Shown here: positions 6,162 through 6,860 of the stretch, piece after piece | How positions within the stretch are numbered: position 1 is the first letter of the stretch | Layout of the letters: each line of letters starts with the position of its first letter | NCBI GenBank assembly: GCA_021730855.1 | Contig: JAKFYM010000305.1 | Location: 1-6,860, forward strand | DNA length: 6,860 nt | Origin: Bdellovibrionales bacterium | GTDB taxonomy: Bacteria; Bdellovibrionota; UBA1018; CAIPTA01 | Direction: 5' to 3' | Notes under the pieces: model-generated | The model's database searches: none | The model's input: only the letters and a program-made list of their open reading frames with translations | What the model was told of the DNA's origin: nothing | Made by a program: the position numbers and the translations under genes

Positions 6162-6860
6162 ACCTAGGGGCGACCACGGCATTTTTGCGGATTTTTGCTG
6201 GGCTTGTTCTCTTTGTCTCTATTTGGCTGCTCTGGCCGCGCGAGCTGGATAGCTCGGCCTTTATGATGCAATCCGAGAATGCCACTCCCGACTATGCGAT
6301 GACCAATAGCCGCTATGTTTCGGTGCGGGCGAGCAGGGTGGAGCTCGAGAGCACTTCGGAGCGCAGCAAATACGATCTCAGCGTGGGCGTGGCCGAATCG
6401 GATAAAGTGATCGCGTTTTTTTATAACGAGAGGGACGAGAAAACCAAGGTCACCGCCGATAAGGGGTTTTTCTACATCGACAAGCGGCGCATGCACCTCG
6501 TGGGCAATGTGCAGAGTGAATCAGACGATGGCTTCATCCTCAAGGGCCCTGAGGCGCAGTACAAAATGGATGAGCGCTTGCTCTACTCCCAATTGCCCGT
6601 GGAAGGGTATACGGCGGATGGAAAGCTGAAGGTCTGGGGCGATCAGGCCGAGAGCCCGATCGATCAACATAAAGTTTATTTAATAGGAAATGCGCGCTCG
6701 GAGATCATGGATGCCAAACACGGCCTCACCAAGATCCGTGGAGATCGCGCCGATCTGGATCGCGACAAACAAAAGGTGAATTTCCAGCATAATGTGGAAG
6801 TGGACCAGGACAAGACTTTTTCTACCGCCACCTTTGGCGAGTTGCTCTATGCTGGCAAGA
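6158..6860 (+). CDS. lptC: LptC-like LPS-export protein, 3' end outside window
   Basis: The frame starts at an ATG overlapping the kdsC stop (ATGA), with AAGG about 6 nt upstream, and stays open to the right edge (234 codons). Residues 9-26 form a single hydrophobic helix (FLRIFAGLVLFVSIWLLW), predicting an inner-membrane anchor with a periplasmic domain, as in LptC. LptC is the membrane-bound partner of the LptB2FG transporter and passes LPS to LptA. The soluble part contains repeated OstA/LptA-type units: VTADKGFFYIDKRRMHLVGNV (98-118), LKGPEAQYKMDERLLYS (128-144), GDQAESPIDQHKVYLIGNAR (161-180) and IRGDRADLDRDKQKVNFQHNV (193-213). It already exceeds E. coli LptC (191 residues), so it is either an extended LptC or an LptC-LptA-like fusion. 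The family call is from topology, repeats and position after kdsC; lptA/lptB would be expected next. Confidence 0.8.
   Translation, partial: MNLGATTAFLRIFAGLVLFVSIWLLWPRELDSSAFMMQSENATPDYAMTNSRYVSVRASRVELESTSERSKYDLSVGVAESDKVIAFFYNERDEKTKVTADKGFFYIDKRRMHLVGNVQSESDDGFILKGPEAQYKMDERLLYSQLPVEGYTADGKLKVWGDQAESPIDQHKVYLIGNARSEIMDAKHGLTKIRGDRADLDRDKQKVNFQHNVEVDQDKTFSTATFGELLYAGK

Noticed and set aside
5661..6182. Minus-strand 173-codon frame opposite kdsC
   Set aside because: It is the complement of a confident HAD phosphatase gene, and its composition follows from the codon bias of kdsC. No independent support.

Overview
The window is about 6.9 kb of dense, moderately GC-rich chromosomal DNA from a Gram-negative (diderm) bacterium that makes Kdo-containing lipopolysaccharide. 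The evidence is three Kdo enzymes (KdsA, KdsB, KdsC), an LptC-like LPS-export protein, a periplasmic efflux adaptor and a secreted lytic-transglycosylase-like protein. The gene order and the unusual small proteins suggest a Bdellovibrionota-like or other former 'Deltaproteobacteria' lineage. That placement is an inference and could be wrong. No tRNA, rRNA, CRISPR array, insertion sequence or phage gene was seen.

Left part (1-1805, minus strand): a partial, very short periplasmic adaptor (membrane fusion) protein of the RND-efflux type runs off the left edge. About 206 bp upstream of it on the same strand is a secreted lysozyme-fold (SLT-like) protein. The gap between them holds a weak hairpin plus T-run, and a 10-nt direct repeat containing G7-G8 tracts. 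One copy of that repeat lies in the ribosome-binding region of the adaptor.

Middle (1806-2047): a 242-bp divergent intergenic region with an AT-rich core and a perfect 12-bp palindrome. It must contain the promoters for both directions, but none is convincing by eye.

Right part (2048-6860, plus strand): a tightly packed operon, kdsB - pyrG - small membrane-anchored orf - kdsA - kdsC - lptC (partial). Junctions are +1 nt, a 4-nt overlap, a 14-nt overlap, +9 nt and a 4-nt overlap. KdsA condenses arabinose-5-P and PEP to Kdo-8-P, KdsC dephosphorylates it, and KdsB activates Kdo with CTP. PyrG makes that CTP, and LptC acts in export of the finished LPS. The arabinose-5-P isomerase KdsD is not in the window. 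The small orf between pyrG and kdsA is the least explained gene. It has one transmembrane helix and a short soluble domain that resembles the C-terminal part of pseudopilins.

Most of the window is ordinary LPS housekeeping. The points worth a second look are the pilin-like orf, the adaptor without a coiled-coil hairpin and its G-tract leader, mixed class signatures and a loop insertion in KdsA, and an LptC-like protein longer than usual with repeated OstA-type units.
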